Below are positions 44,201-55,297 of a DNA stretch of 64,000 nt, piece after piece. Under the pieces are notes generated by a model. That model made no database searches. It was not told where the DNA came from and was given only the letters and a program-made list of their open reading frames with translations. Every line of letters begins with the position of its first letter. Position 1 is the first letter of the stretch. Position numbers and translations under genes: made by a program. This stretch comes from Rotaria macrura (taxonomy: Eukaryota; Rotifera; Eurotatoria; Philodinida; Philodinidae). The DNA lies in the NCBI GenBank assembly GCA_900239685.1, contig OENT01000208.1:62001-126000 (forward strand), read 5' to 3'.

Positions 44201-46072
44201 AAAAAGACTACCCGAGGTAATGAAAATCAATTGATAATAATATTAAGGTTAGAGGCTGAATATATTTTGTTCTGTGAAGTACTCTTATGATAACAATCAT
44301 TTATTTCTCGGAGAGATATTTATATTACCGACGACAAATAAGTTTTAAATTAGAGATCTTATTGTAACATAGAATCGCTTAGACTTTTTTTGCGTAGTGT
44401 GAATATGATAATTTCTTTCATACGTAAATTTTTCATGAATAAAATTCGAAATAGAAAGAGCTTGTAGAGATGTTCTTTGTTCAATGCTTTTTGTTTTATA
44501 AACGAAATTGATTTGAGTTATTCTGTTTTACGTTGACGTTCATCATGAAAATCAAAGAAATGTTTTTTTAATCTTTAGTAATGCTACCAGTTATAATAAA
44601 TTAAAGTTCTCAAACGAATAAATAATAAATTAAAAATTAATACATTCATATGTTTTAGAAATTCCTATTAATAATCTATCGGATGGTTTTCAATAAATTT
44701 CATAATAAATAGATTTTCAAATGTTTTCTCTGTCATGATATAAAAATTCTTCTCTTAAGGAAACAAAAGTAAATAGATTTATCGAAAGTTAATTTCATAT
44801 GTCGTTTCTTAACCACATTAGAAAGGAAGAAGAAAAAGTTTTATCATTCAGAAAAGTAAGTTGAATGTATTCATCCATTGAAAGGAAGAAAAGAAGAGAT
44901 GACGTAACACGCATGCAACAATTTTGCCTCAAGAGATTTTTATTAGAAAATTCCAATGCACTAATTTCCTTATCTTGTTCAATATTTGTACAAAAAATAA
45001 TATCGATTCAATACCGACAACGACAGCATTGTCATTTGATTTTAATACAATTTAATTATATTCAATTTGTTGATCTCATTGGGTTGATTTTCAAATGTAA
45101 CTGTGTTTATGTAATTATGAATAGCTCAAGAAAATCAAGTTTACCGTTCCCTTATATGTATATATATCTATATGTAGATAAGCATGATCACAAAATTTTC
45201 AGGATTTGTCTATCGGTAATTTCTTTTCTAATGAACAAGGCTAATCATGAATTATTATGATTGAACATGTTTTTTTTCGTAGTTTACTTGACAACAGTTG
45301 TTCATTTCTTGCATGAAATCATTAGAAAGATGAAAATGACAGCCTTGCTAGGAGTCAATGCTCATCATAGATGAAGTCAAAAAGCGCATGAAAAAAAGAG
45401 CAATGAAATAAAATAAGCGTTTGATTAACAGTATCATACTCAAACCTTGGACTCTGTGGATACTTCAATCGTTTTTTTTAATTTGACATTCATCACGCAT
45501 AGATTTATTGATTAACTCATTTTTATATAACTACAAGGTATTGTGTCATTTAAAAGCAGTTATAAAAATAGACAGACTAATAAGCATAAGAACCCTGATG
45601 AATGTGCGAACTGTAAGAAGCCACAAATTGATGTTTCGCTATGTAACGAATGGAAAGGACGATGTCTTTATGCTTCCTTCATAATTTTTTCCGTCTTCAC
45701 GTCCATGATCATGGTGTCAGAGGTTTGATTGTATGTAATGACGCTTGTCGCATTATGAGAGTCAACTGATCGAATATTGAACAGTGATCGAAATTTTTTT
45801 AATGTTCGTGTAGATGATAGTTTTGATACATGAACGAAAGAAAAAGACCGGAAGAAATGTAAAAAAGCAAAGCGGGAGAGAGAGAGAGATAAAAGCATGA
45901 GGACATGGACAGTTACCGAAATACTTTTGTATACGAAAGGGTAAAGGTAGAAGAGTATGTCCTTGCCCTATGTGATTTTTGCTTGACTGATTTCAATGAA
46001 AGTATTTAAAATGACGACCAAGCAAGACACATACTTGTGTTTCTTACTACAGAGGTATTCGTTCGTATCGAT
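41212..46072. other. gene-free intergenic stretch with simple repeats
   Basis: An acceptor-like TTTCAG at 41267-41265 suggests a 5' UTR intron or trans-splice site for the IgSF gene. A C11 run lies at 42697-42707 and (GAA)n at about 44081-44101. Frames at 44865-45260 and 45543-45728 are open but show no family features. Confidence 0.5.
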
Positions 46073-47897
46073 ATGGCTGATGATTTATTTGGCCAAGCTG
46101 GTATTTATTTATTATTTTCGTCTCATCTTACACATCGATAAAAGTTCTTTCTTCTTTTAAATAGATGCTAATAAAGATCAACGACTTGATTTGAATGAAT
46201 TTCGAAATCTTCTTGCTCAAAATTTAGGACTCGGTGCATCGATTTATACTGGAAATATTGTTGATGGAGGTCAATATTCAGGAGGTTCGTATGAATCTGC
46301 ATCGTCGGGCGCATTCGGCGATATGAATGCTGGTGCCGCCGGAGGTTACGGTAGTGTTAGCAATTTGGCAAGCGCAAATATTAGTGGAGGTTCTACTACA
46401 GGTGGCAATGTAAGTTATAGTTCTTATGAGCCAGCGTCATACTCATCGTCGATGGGTGGTGTTACAGGTGGCTTTGATGTCAATTCAACAACTGACGGCA
46501 ATGTAGCGAATGCAGCTGCCGAAACGAGTTCATCATCAACATTCGAAGCAAACACCACTCAACAACAGATTCAACAATATGCTACCAATGCTCAAGGTCT
46601 TTATCAAGACCCTAATCCACAAATTATACGACGCCCAGCGCAAGGTGGACAAGTCACTTATACACAAAATATTAAAGTTCGATTTCTTCAACCACCAGCT
46701 GTACCACCACCAGGCGTAAGTTTTCTCTACGGTACTGTACGACCTTTATATGCTACGGATTTTAGCCATTAATTATCAAAGAAGTACGGCCACCGCAACC
46801 ACCACCACCACCACCATTAGTCGTCCGTCAACGTGCACCACCACTACCAACACCACCTCCACTTATTTTACGTGAACGTCCACCTCCCATTCCAGCCGCT
46901 GTTGCAGCTCAAACTAGTAAAAGACAAATAAACACATTCAGTATAGGAGAGTCTTGACTGTTCATCGAATATTCTGTTTAGTTATTCGAAAGTTACCAGC
47001 ACTTCCAGTTCCACCACGCTCAGTGATCATCGAACGATTGCCAGCACTTCCACCAAAACCACGTAAGATTTTTCGTATTTTTGTTTTCATGAGAAATTTA
47101 AAGAAATATTTCTACAAATCAATGCATAATTATCAGGTGATATCATAATTGAACGTTGGATTCCATACGGTGCCATGGCTAAACGAAAGACAATTGTACA
47201 ACGGGCAGAAGCAGCTAAGCCTTATGCCAAACCACGCAATATTATTATTCAATATGAAGCACCACAAGTACGTGTTGTTCGACAATTTCAACGTCTCGGT
47301 GTAACTGCAGAAAATCCTCAAGAATACGTACAACGTTATGGAGCATCACTTATCGATTCTCAAACATTACTTCAACAAGCTCGTGCAGCTGGTGTCGTCG
47401 AAGACATTGTACGATGAAATCAAATGGAATCGAATCATTTGAAACTCCTTTCGACTGTCATTCTATTTCTATTTTAGTCTCCACCAGCAACCGTTGCTAC
47501 CACCGCTGCAAGTTCATCATCATTTAATGCTGAATTCGCTAGTACTAATTCAGGTATTGAAACAGCTGGAGCCGGTGCTTCATCATCAACATTTGAATCA
47601 TCAAATTATATTGGTCAACAAGGAGCAGCAGCTGGACTTTCAGGTTATGAATCAGTACAAGGCGGCAGTGTTGGTGATTTAGCATCACCGTATGAACTTA
47701 GTTCATTTTCATCACAAGGTCTCACCGGATACAATGATCTCAATGCATCTGGCTATCAGAGTTATAACATCTCAACTGGCAGTAATATTGATTTAGCTAG
47801 TGCCGCATTCAAAGCTGCTGATTTGAACAAAGATGGATCACTTGATAGTAATGAATTTCGTCAATTCATCAGTGGTCGAACTCAGTATGTCAATTAA
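46073..47897 (+). CDS. dual EF-hand protein with Pro-rich/charged cortical-like core, copy A
   Basis: Six exons (46073-46100, 46165-46715, 46766-46916, 46982-47062, 47137-47408, 47478-47897) encode 500 residues. The N-terminus has one EF-hand with loop DANKDQRLDLNE; the C-terminus has another with loop DLNKDGSLDSNE, both with canonical Ca2+ ligands at positions 1, 3, 5 and 12. After a Gly/Ser/Ala-rich region come DPNPQIIRRP and RFLQPPAVPPPG, then alternating proline and charged-hydrophobic units (PLIIKEVRPPQ, LVVRQRAPP, LILRERPPP, SVIIERLPALPPKPRD). A conserved block follows: IIIERWIPYG, KRKTIVQRA, IIQYEAPQVRVVRQFQRLG and NPQEYVQRYG. The unit style recalls alveolin/articulin cytoskeletal repeats, but the family is not confirmed. 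An acceptor (CTACAG) lies 20 bases before the ATG. A paralogue lies tail-to-tail 1.2 kb away. Confidence 0.85.
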
Positions 47898-49067
47898 CTC
47901 ATTTGATTTCTTCAAATATGAGTTTTTTTCTCGGTTAATTTAGATAAATTATTTTGTCTTCAATGATATGATGAATTCGAAGGAAAAAAAAACAAACGAA
48001 GAAGTTATGCTCGTCTATAACCTTGTTTTTAAGAACAAGGACCATCATTTTTTTTCTTTAAAAATTTCTTTTTCATCTGATATATGTTCGTTCTATTTCT
48101 TTATAAAGCTCTATTTGATTGTATCGTTTGCATTGAAGGTTTTTTTTCTCATTTCATTTTGCTTCATAATAGATTTACATATGTATAAATAAAATACTTC
48201 ATTAGGTTCGGTGTTACCTTTTTTTACCCTATCTGCTTCAATGGGAGAAAAAGGACGCATGTACGATGATGATAATGATCATGTGCTTTTGGTGGTTTCT
48301 TTTTGAGAAACTTACACTACCCATTCAACGATTTCATCGACTTAGTTTCATCGTATGAATAACTCTGACATAGAGATACTCAACGCCCGGTAGATTTTAA
48401 TACGTGAAAGAGAAAAATAATTTTTAATGATTGCTTTCGAAACAGTGCTGATAAAAATTTACACGCACCATTTTAACTATCGAAAGAGTCATTCGTCTTG
48501 CACAATATAAAATTCCTATAAATGTTTTATTTTTCATGTTACATTCATAGTGTTGAGATTGTAGAAGTCTGGCTCATTGTTTATGGTTAAGTCTGCCTTG
48601 AACGTACATCAACGATTTCGAGAAGCAGAATGTGTAGACTAAGAAGCTATCTTGAAAGTTGTAATAATAAGGAAACAATTTGTTTTATTCACATCATGTC
48701 ACAAATAGTCATTGAAAAATGACTATTCCTTCACCGTTTTATTGAGTTATTTCATCTTTATTTAACTACTCAGAGTCCGACAAATTCCAATTGTTTTCAT
48801 ATCTATCTTTCTCATTATACAATCAACTTCATTGATATTGCTAATAGATTGTATGATTGCAAATCATTTATTCAGTTAATGCGAAAACCGTATAAATGCT
48901 TCATGAATATAAAAATGAATACAGAAATGGATGATGGGAAAATGTTAGATTTCGTAGAACAACTTGTGTTAGAATCTAAACTGCCAAATAATGATATTAC
49001 GCTTGTGCATCTAATAATTAGTTAGGATAATGTAATAGAAAAAAAGGAAGGATTCAGTTAGATTATT
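47898..49067. other. convergent intergenic stretch
   Basis: Lies between the 3' ends of the two EF-hand paralogues. AT-rich; no gene seen. Confidence 0.5.
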
Positions 49068-50614
49068 TTAGAATCCAGCATTGCGAAATTCGGCTTCATT
49101 TAAAACACCATCGTTATTAGTATCGGCTGCAGCAAAAAGTGCATCGATTCCATCCTTGAAATTACCACTTGATGCGTTATATGAAGACGATTCATTCGAT
49201 AATGTTGAACGAAAACCTCCACGGCCAGTGCCCACTCCAGAAATATTACCGTCACCAGAATAAGATGATGATTCGTAAAATGAAGAACCGCTACTATCAC
49301 TACCACCAACATTTCCAACGTGTATTTTACCTGTATTTTTGGCTTCGAAACTCATGCCACTAGAAGATAATGAGGACGAAACATCTGGTACTGACTACGT
49401 ATAGATATATTTGTTTATTGTGATATGAATAAATTTGCTTTGCTTACTATGTCTTCAACGACGCCGGCTGAACGTGCTTGTTGAACCAATGTTTGAGAAT
49501 CGATAAGTTGTGTTCCATAACGTTGAACATACTCTTGAGGATTTTCCGGTGTAACACCAAGGCGTTGAAATTGTCGAATAACACGTACTTGTGGTACGTC
49601 GTACTGAATAATGACATTGCGTGGTTTTGGATAAGGCGTAACAGATTCTGCACGTTGAACAACTGTTTTCCGTTGAGGTGCTGGGCCATATGGAATCCAA
49701 CGTTCGATGATAATATCACCTAGTAGCAACAACAGTTCATGATTGAAATAGAGCAACAATAAAGAGTTTTACGTGGCTTTGCTGGACTTGGAGGAACACG
49801 CTCGATAAGGACTGTTCGTGGTGGAACTGGAATCGGATCCAAATTTCGAACAACTTGGAAAGAAACAGAAAACTTCTAATGACTATCACAAAACGATGAT
49901 TGTAGTTTTTTTTCCTACCAGTTTGCGATAGAAGAGGAGCCGGCTTGGGAGGTGGTCGTTCACGTAGGACAAGTGGAGCAGGTGCCGGATGGGGTGGGGC
50001 TTGTTGACGAACACGAAGTGGTGCTGGTGCTGGTGGTTGTGGTGGTCTTACTTCTTTAATGATAAGCGGCTAAAATCAACAAGCTATAGATAATAGAATA
50101 TGCTCATTCTAAACTGTCATACTCCATGTGGTGGAACAGCTGGTGGCTGAAGAAATCGAACTTGAATATTTTGTTGGTAAGTAAGTTTTCCATTTGGATC
50201 CGGTCGTCTTATCACGTGTGGATTGGGATCTTTGTAATTACCATCAGCATCTGTTTCATATTGATGAAAACTTGCCGATTGTGATCCAGAGGAAGCACTT
50301 GCTAGTGTTGCATCAGTCAAATTAATGTTCGCAGTGCCACCCGCACCAGTAGCCGACCGATGTGATGTCGATGATGATGAACCATAGTTAGCACCACCTC
50401 CGAAAGCGTCACTAGTTGCCGACGCATCATACAATGATGATGCATTATAAGCACTACCTGCTCCTGAACTATTAAAATCGTTACCGGTCGAAAAATTGGT
50501 TGTACCAATGCCAGCAATTGAATTTCGGACTACGAAATTTCGAAATTCATTTTGATTCAAGTATCCGTCACGATTAGTATCCGCTTCATTGAACAGAGCA
50601 TCCACAGTACTCAT
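49068..50614 (-). CDS. dual EF-hand protein with Pro-rich/charged cortical-like core, copy B
   Basis: Five exons (50614-50123, 50069-49919, 49853-49773, 49719-49448, 49394-49068) encode 440 residues. EF-hand loops DTNRDGYLNQNE (N-terminal) and DTNNDGVLNEAE (C-terminal) frame a Ser/Gly-rich region and the same core as copy A (RFLQPPAVPPHG, PLIIKEVRPPQ, DIIIERWIPYGPA, QRKTVVQRA, VRVIRQFQRLG, NPQEYVQRYG). The three central exons have exactly the same lengths as in copy A (151, 81 and 272 bp) with the same phases. Copy A has one more intron, inside the first EF-hand loop. Core identity is high while the Ser/Gly-rich arms differ in length and order. The start MSTVDALFNEAD was chosen by alignment with copy A; the frame stays open further upstream. 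Confidence 0.87.
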
Positions 50615-52832
50615 TTTAATATTGTTGTTAAACAATATAGCAAACGATGTGTTAATGATGAAGTATTGTAAAGAATGAGAAATATTAATCTGCACTCATT
50701 TATACATTTAATGAGAGTCATTCAAGCAAGTCGATCTTTATAGCTTTCTCGATCTCATATCTTTACTATCGCTCATTATGTTGTTCTCTGATGATTCACG
50801 AGTGAAGTTTTTCATGTTCTTTCCCTAATGTATAATTCCAATGTTGCCTATTTTAATGGTAATATTCATTTGTTTACATGCAAGTTATTTTTGAACATTT
50901 TTTATTGTGATAATTATTCATTTTAGATGTACATTTAGAGAATAGAATATGATCGTATCTTCCACAGTGAAGTCATAATAATAAACACTGCAATAACATT
51001 TGGTTACATTTTTTCATGTTTTCATATAATGTTCCTTATAATGTAGATAGAATAGATAATTACAAAACATTATTGCACTTTGAATAGTATTCATGCTCTT
51101 AGATCTTTCTGTGGCTTTCAAACACTGTTACGTGTGCTAACATAAATTTCAAGATCATACTAGAACTGTGTGGATCTACAAGTAGAGTCTATATGTCAAG
51201 TCTTGAATACCGGTTGATTGCTTTAACTAGAAATTTCCTTTTTTTAAATCTATTTTACAGCATATACATTTGAATCCTGGTAATCCTTTCTTGAAATTTG
51301 CTTTCGGTTTTTCTTGAATCTCGAGGTATGCATAATATCTTGAATTAAAGCTGGATACAACCGATGCATTTCATGGCACTAGTCAATTTATCATAGTAGA
51401 CCAACAGATTTGTTTTTCATCGAAAATTACTAATTATCAATGTTAGTTTTCGAAGGAAGAAATAGAAATTAAGTTTTCTTCTAATTATATATAATGCTAA
51501 TCTAGACGCACCGCTACACTTCTGCTTCAACTTTAGACGAAAGAATATTTTGAAAGATATACTACATTAATATAAACAGAGACATTTACTGTCCAGGTAA
51601 TAATACCAATAAAATGTAATCAAATTGTGTTTAATGTGCCATATGACAGTAGTTATATCGCCATCTATTTTCTTTTATATGTTTCTTATCAGTTTTTAAT
51701 TTTGATGAATATGAGAGAATATATGAAACGATTTGATACATCTATCGTTGTATGAAAACTCAGCTGAGACAATACGCTAATTGATTCTCTTTTCAACTTT
51801 TCATTAACAAAAGTAGGTCTTTGTGTATTGAAGAAAGAAGTCCTTCAATGTATAAATTATTTTTTTGAGTGAAATCCATGCTCGCTATGTAAATTTAAAT
51901 GAACAATGAAAATTGGTGCATAGAATTTGACATTTACGATTGAGCACTAGTACTCTTACTGTATCTTACAAACATACATTGTAGTCGAAAGAGAACTATT
52001 GTTGAATTTCGACTTGAAATTTCTTATAGAGACACATTTGAATATGTGTCTATTGATTATCAAAATGTCCAATTTATAGATGAATTTCTATCCTGAAAAT
52101 AGAACATAAAATCTGACGATTAACAAGAGTGATGTTTAAGTGCGATTTACAATCATTGAATCGTACCAAGAAACAGAGTAAATTAATGTCTCGGCTTATA
52201 AAAATGCTTCTATTTTACACACTACGACTCATTTTAAAAGAGTTCCTTGTTATTCTACAATGGGTGAAGTATAAAAAGCAGCTTGTTTGCACGACGGAGC
52301 AACTTTCTATTCCAGAAAAACTCTCAACAGGACATATTGTTTTCGAAGATGTAAGAATAACATTCGAAATAGTCGTTGGTTTTAGAGATTAATGTCTGAA
52401 TTAGTTCTAAAGTTATAATTTTCTTATATCGGAGTGGAATGTTTCCAAATGCCCCCAGGACCACGACCAGTGGCGGCTATTCTCTTTCATGAATCTTCTA
52501 TTGAACACAAGCGACATTCTAAAAGTCACACAATACCATTGGCCAATCATGCATCAATGAAAAAAAAACAAATCTTCCATAGGTAGGGTGCATAAAACTA
52601 TGAATGAGTTATTTATTTATCAAACGTTATTGATTCGATTTCATTATGAGAATTATGAACGTTCACCAGTTTGCTTCAAAGATCCGTTCGAGACTGGCTT
52701 GATCGATATTAATAAATTTGTCACTAATAACGATACTCTTTCGATAGAGGACAACGAAGAAAAAATAAGATATTCTTGAATGATTTCTTTCTAGATTTCG
52801 AATAAAATCGAGAATTCACTTAATCAGCAACA
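50615..52832. other. intergenic stretch
   Basis: Nothing recognised except the uncertain exons listed at 52186-52779. Confidence 0.4.
52186..52779 (+). CDS. unrecognised gene or gene remnant just upstream of OST4
   Basis: Two or three open segments look exonic. 52186-52342 starts MSRLIKMLLFYTLRLILKEF (hydrophobic, signal-anchor-like) and ends at a GTAAGA donor after VFED. A middle segment near 52440-52580 is open in more than one frame, one reading MPPGPRPVAAILFHE. 52588-52779 reads NELFIYQTLLIRFHYENYER and ends ...EEKIRYS. I could not join them with confidence or name a family. It may be a real small membrane-anchored protein or a decaying copy. Confidence 0.28.
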
Positions 52833-52952
52833 ATGATTTCTGATACACAACTGGCTATTTTTGCTAATATACTCAATGTTTTAGTATTTTTACTAATTAT
52901 TCTGTATCATTATATTAATTCATCTAATATCAAAGCTAAAAAGCAAAGTTAA
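52833..52952 (+). CDS. OST4: oligosaccharyltransferase subunit OST4
   Basis: A single-exon 39-residue protein, [16 protein letters not shown]... followed by the membrane helix [15 protein letters not shown] and a basic tail (KAKKQS). It aligns without gaps over the first 28 residues with animal OST4 (MITDVQLAIFANMLG...LYHY). OST4 is a tiny ER membrane subunit that stabilises the catalytic STT3 in the oligosaccharyltransferase complex for N-glycosylation. The length matches the family (about 36-40 residues). It is easily missed by ORF length cut-offs. Confidence 0.95.
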   Translation: MISDTQLAIFANILNVLVFLLIILYHYINSSNIKAKKQS

Positions 52953-54478
52953 TCGTAAGATATATATATTTCTTATGAAAAAAATTGAAAAAATGCAAAT
53001 GAATTTTTCTAAATATTTAGAATATTTATTATTTATGATTACATCTTATTCAATATGAATTAACTATTGATTTTAAAGTTTTGTTTGTTTCGTTTATTGT
53101 TCATGTCTTAAAAACCATTAGAAAAAATATACTTGAATAAAAATCCAATGTATTATGTTGTTGATTCAATGCACATGTATGTGTATAGTGCTTCTTATAT
53201 ATCGTAGTCATGAATTTGATTATTAATCGAAAGAGAACTATTTATACTAAATGAAATAATATTAATTTCTAAAATTGAAATTTCAACTAGTATATATCTT
53301 CTGAAGTTTGATGCTATTTTTTTAACTTCATCGAGACTACACCATTGATTTTGGCTAGTGATCTCATGATTACAGAAATGTACAAGAATTTTATCTAGTT
53401 GTATGGCTAGTGAACTGATAAAAATATTGTCTTTGAAATCTACACAAACATTGCATAGTCTTAAATCGCTTCAGTAAATAAAAGCTAAACAATACAATCA
53501 ACATTCTGTTGTATGCTTGTAGTAATATATGATATACAAATCGTTATTAATGAACAGAAAAGTTTAAAATAGCTGTATTCTTAAGTTTTCTACTCAATTG
53601 GATTCGACAACAACCATTTGAAAACATTATTGGTTTAAATTCATAGATAATTCTACCCCAGATTGATCGTCAAATCTAGATGAAGAACTCATCAAATTTT
53701 CCATCGAAAAAACTACATATGATGAAATGTCTGTAGATATTGCGATTGAAAAGCCGGAAACATTTCTAATGACTTTTATGTAAATTGAATGCAGCTATTA
53801 AATGTTACATGTCACAAAATATGATGTATTCTACTAAGTCGAATTTTCGAATCTATAACAGAGAAATCTTGCTGAAGATTCTTACATTTTATTGAACAAA
53901 GTCTACTGACCTTGAGAATAAATCCTTTCAGGTACAACGTTACTTCTTAGAAAGAAATCATATGATCTTGAAAGTAGCCTTCAAGGTTCAGCTCACCTAT
54001 ACAGTATTATTTTGTTAAAAATAGATCTTGTTCCTATGTTTCAAAAATGATATTGCAGATGCATTACTGTTTGAGTTCAATAAAGAATGGTTCGATTCCT
54101 ATAAAAATGAAAACAAGGCATACCTCATTATGTTCGTTTTTGATAGAGTCATATCGATAAATGATGGCTACGAGTTTAAACTGTTCTTAAGAAAAAAGAA
54201 CTAGAATCTGAAGTGGTTTTCAAACATGAATAAACATGTCTGATTTCTAATCAATACACTATCTACTAATTTACCTGTAATTTTCAATCACTAACTTAGA
54301 ACCATGATAATCATGAATTCAAAAAAAAGGAAAGGATTCCTATTTTTCAACTTTGAAAACTATATTCAAGACACAAGAATATATGAAAACTTTATTTTCT
54401 AAATATAGAGATTCTTTGCACTTTTAAAGTAAGGAATAAGTCATAAATACGAAAAGGAATCTTGCTCCTCTTTTCGTT
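52953..54478. other. gene-free intergenic stretch
   Basis: AT-rich with no long frames on either strand. Nothing recognised. Confidence 0.5.
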
Positions 54479-55297
54479 TTATTTTGAAACTTTCATGTAC
54501 AAAAAAAACACCGAGAACATCAAATAAATGTATAGTCGGTCACTGGTATAGGATAACTTTAATGAACATGATGTTGTGACAGTTAAAGACGTTTTATTTA
54601 TTTTTGAAATCATACTAAGAATCGTATAAGTAAAACTTGTATTAACCGTATAAGTCGAACTTGGTGTCAGGCCAGTAAATTGATATGATCGATTAGTATA
54701 CGATGCATTCTGCGTTGAACCTACACTTGTACCTATTTGACCAGTATTTGTTAATTGTGTACTAAATAGACTGGATGAATACGGTAAATCATTGGGCAAT
54801 AGAAACGATATAGTAAACGAAGTTGATAAAATATTTGTAGCTAGAACAGTAACAGACGATGGTGCTGGACATACTTTATTCAAACGTGAACATGTTCGAG
54901 TTAGACTACAGTTATTTGTAATTGCTATGTATTGATTATAGCCTGTAATCGTTGAATTCGTCGAAAAACATACATAATAATAAGCATTAACCAATTGAAA
55001 ATTTCTTGTTAAACTTGTTATTGTTTTATTTGTTGATGTAAATGTATAATTTGTTGATGCATATGTATTACTATATGTATAGTAAAATTCATAAAATACA
55101 ATATAGATCCGTATAAGATCCGATTGATCTATGGATGAATTTGCGAACTGCCAATTGACAGTTAGAGCGGTAGAATTGACTGGAATAACAGATTTCAATC
55201 GTGGTTCGGTTATATATGTATATATTTGACAATTACATAATCTTATGATGGAAAGTGAAAGAAGAAGAATATTTAAAGCATGTAGATAATTATCCAT
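54479..55297 (-). CDS. secreted or membrane-anchored FN3-domain protein
   Basis: A single exon encodes 272 residues. There is a signal peptide (MDNYLHALNILLLSLSIIRL, cleavage near CNC-Q at about 23). Two fibronectin type III-like domains follow: about 33-125 starting SVIPVNSTALTVNWQF, and about 142-235 starting CPAPSSVTVLATNILSTSF with FTGLTPSSTYTV, the classic FN3 GLxPxTxY turn. About twenty N-x-S/T sequons suggest heavy N-glycosylation. A C-terminal hydrophobic stretch (LYIYLMFSVFFLYMKVSK) fits a GPI signal or a terminal membrane anchor. An acceptor-like TTACTTAG about 25 bases before the ATG may be a trans-splice or UTR site. No named family. Confidence 0.75.
   Translation of the reverse strand: MDNYLHALNILLLSLSIIRLCNCQIYTYITEPRLKSVIPVNSTALTVNWQFANSSIDQSDLIRIYIVFYEFYYTYSNTYASTNYTFTSTNKTITSLTRNFQLVNAYYYVCFSTNSTITGYNQYIAITNNCSLTRTCSRLNKVCPAPSSVTVLATNILSTSFTISFLLPNDLPYSSSLFSTQLTNTGQIGTSVGSTQNASYTNRSYQFTGLTPSSTYTVNTSFTYTILSMISKINKTSLTVTTSCSLKLSYTSDRLYIYLMFSVFFLYMKVSK

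Noticed and set aside
44865..45260. 131-codon plus-strand frame
   Set aside because: Composition is that of translated AT-rich DNA (Ile, Phe, Tyr, Lys runs) with no domain, signal peptide or splice context.
49081..49723. Several 60-90-codon frames on both strands
   Set aside because: They are shadow frames of the conserved exons 4-5 of EF-hand copy B.
54085..54105. GGTTCGATTCC, resembling a tRNA T-loop
   Set aside because: No acceptor stem, D-arm or anticodon arm can be folded around it.
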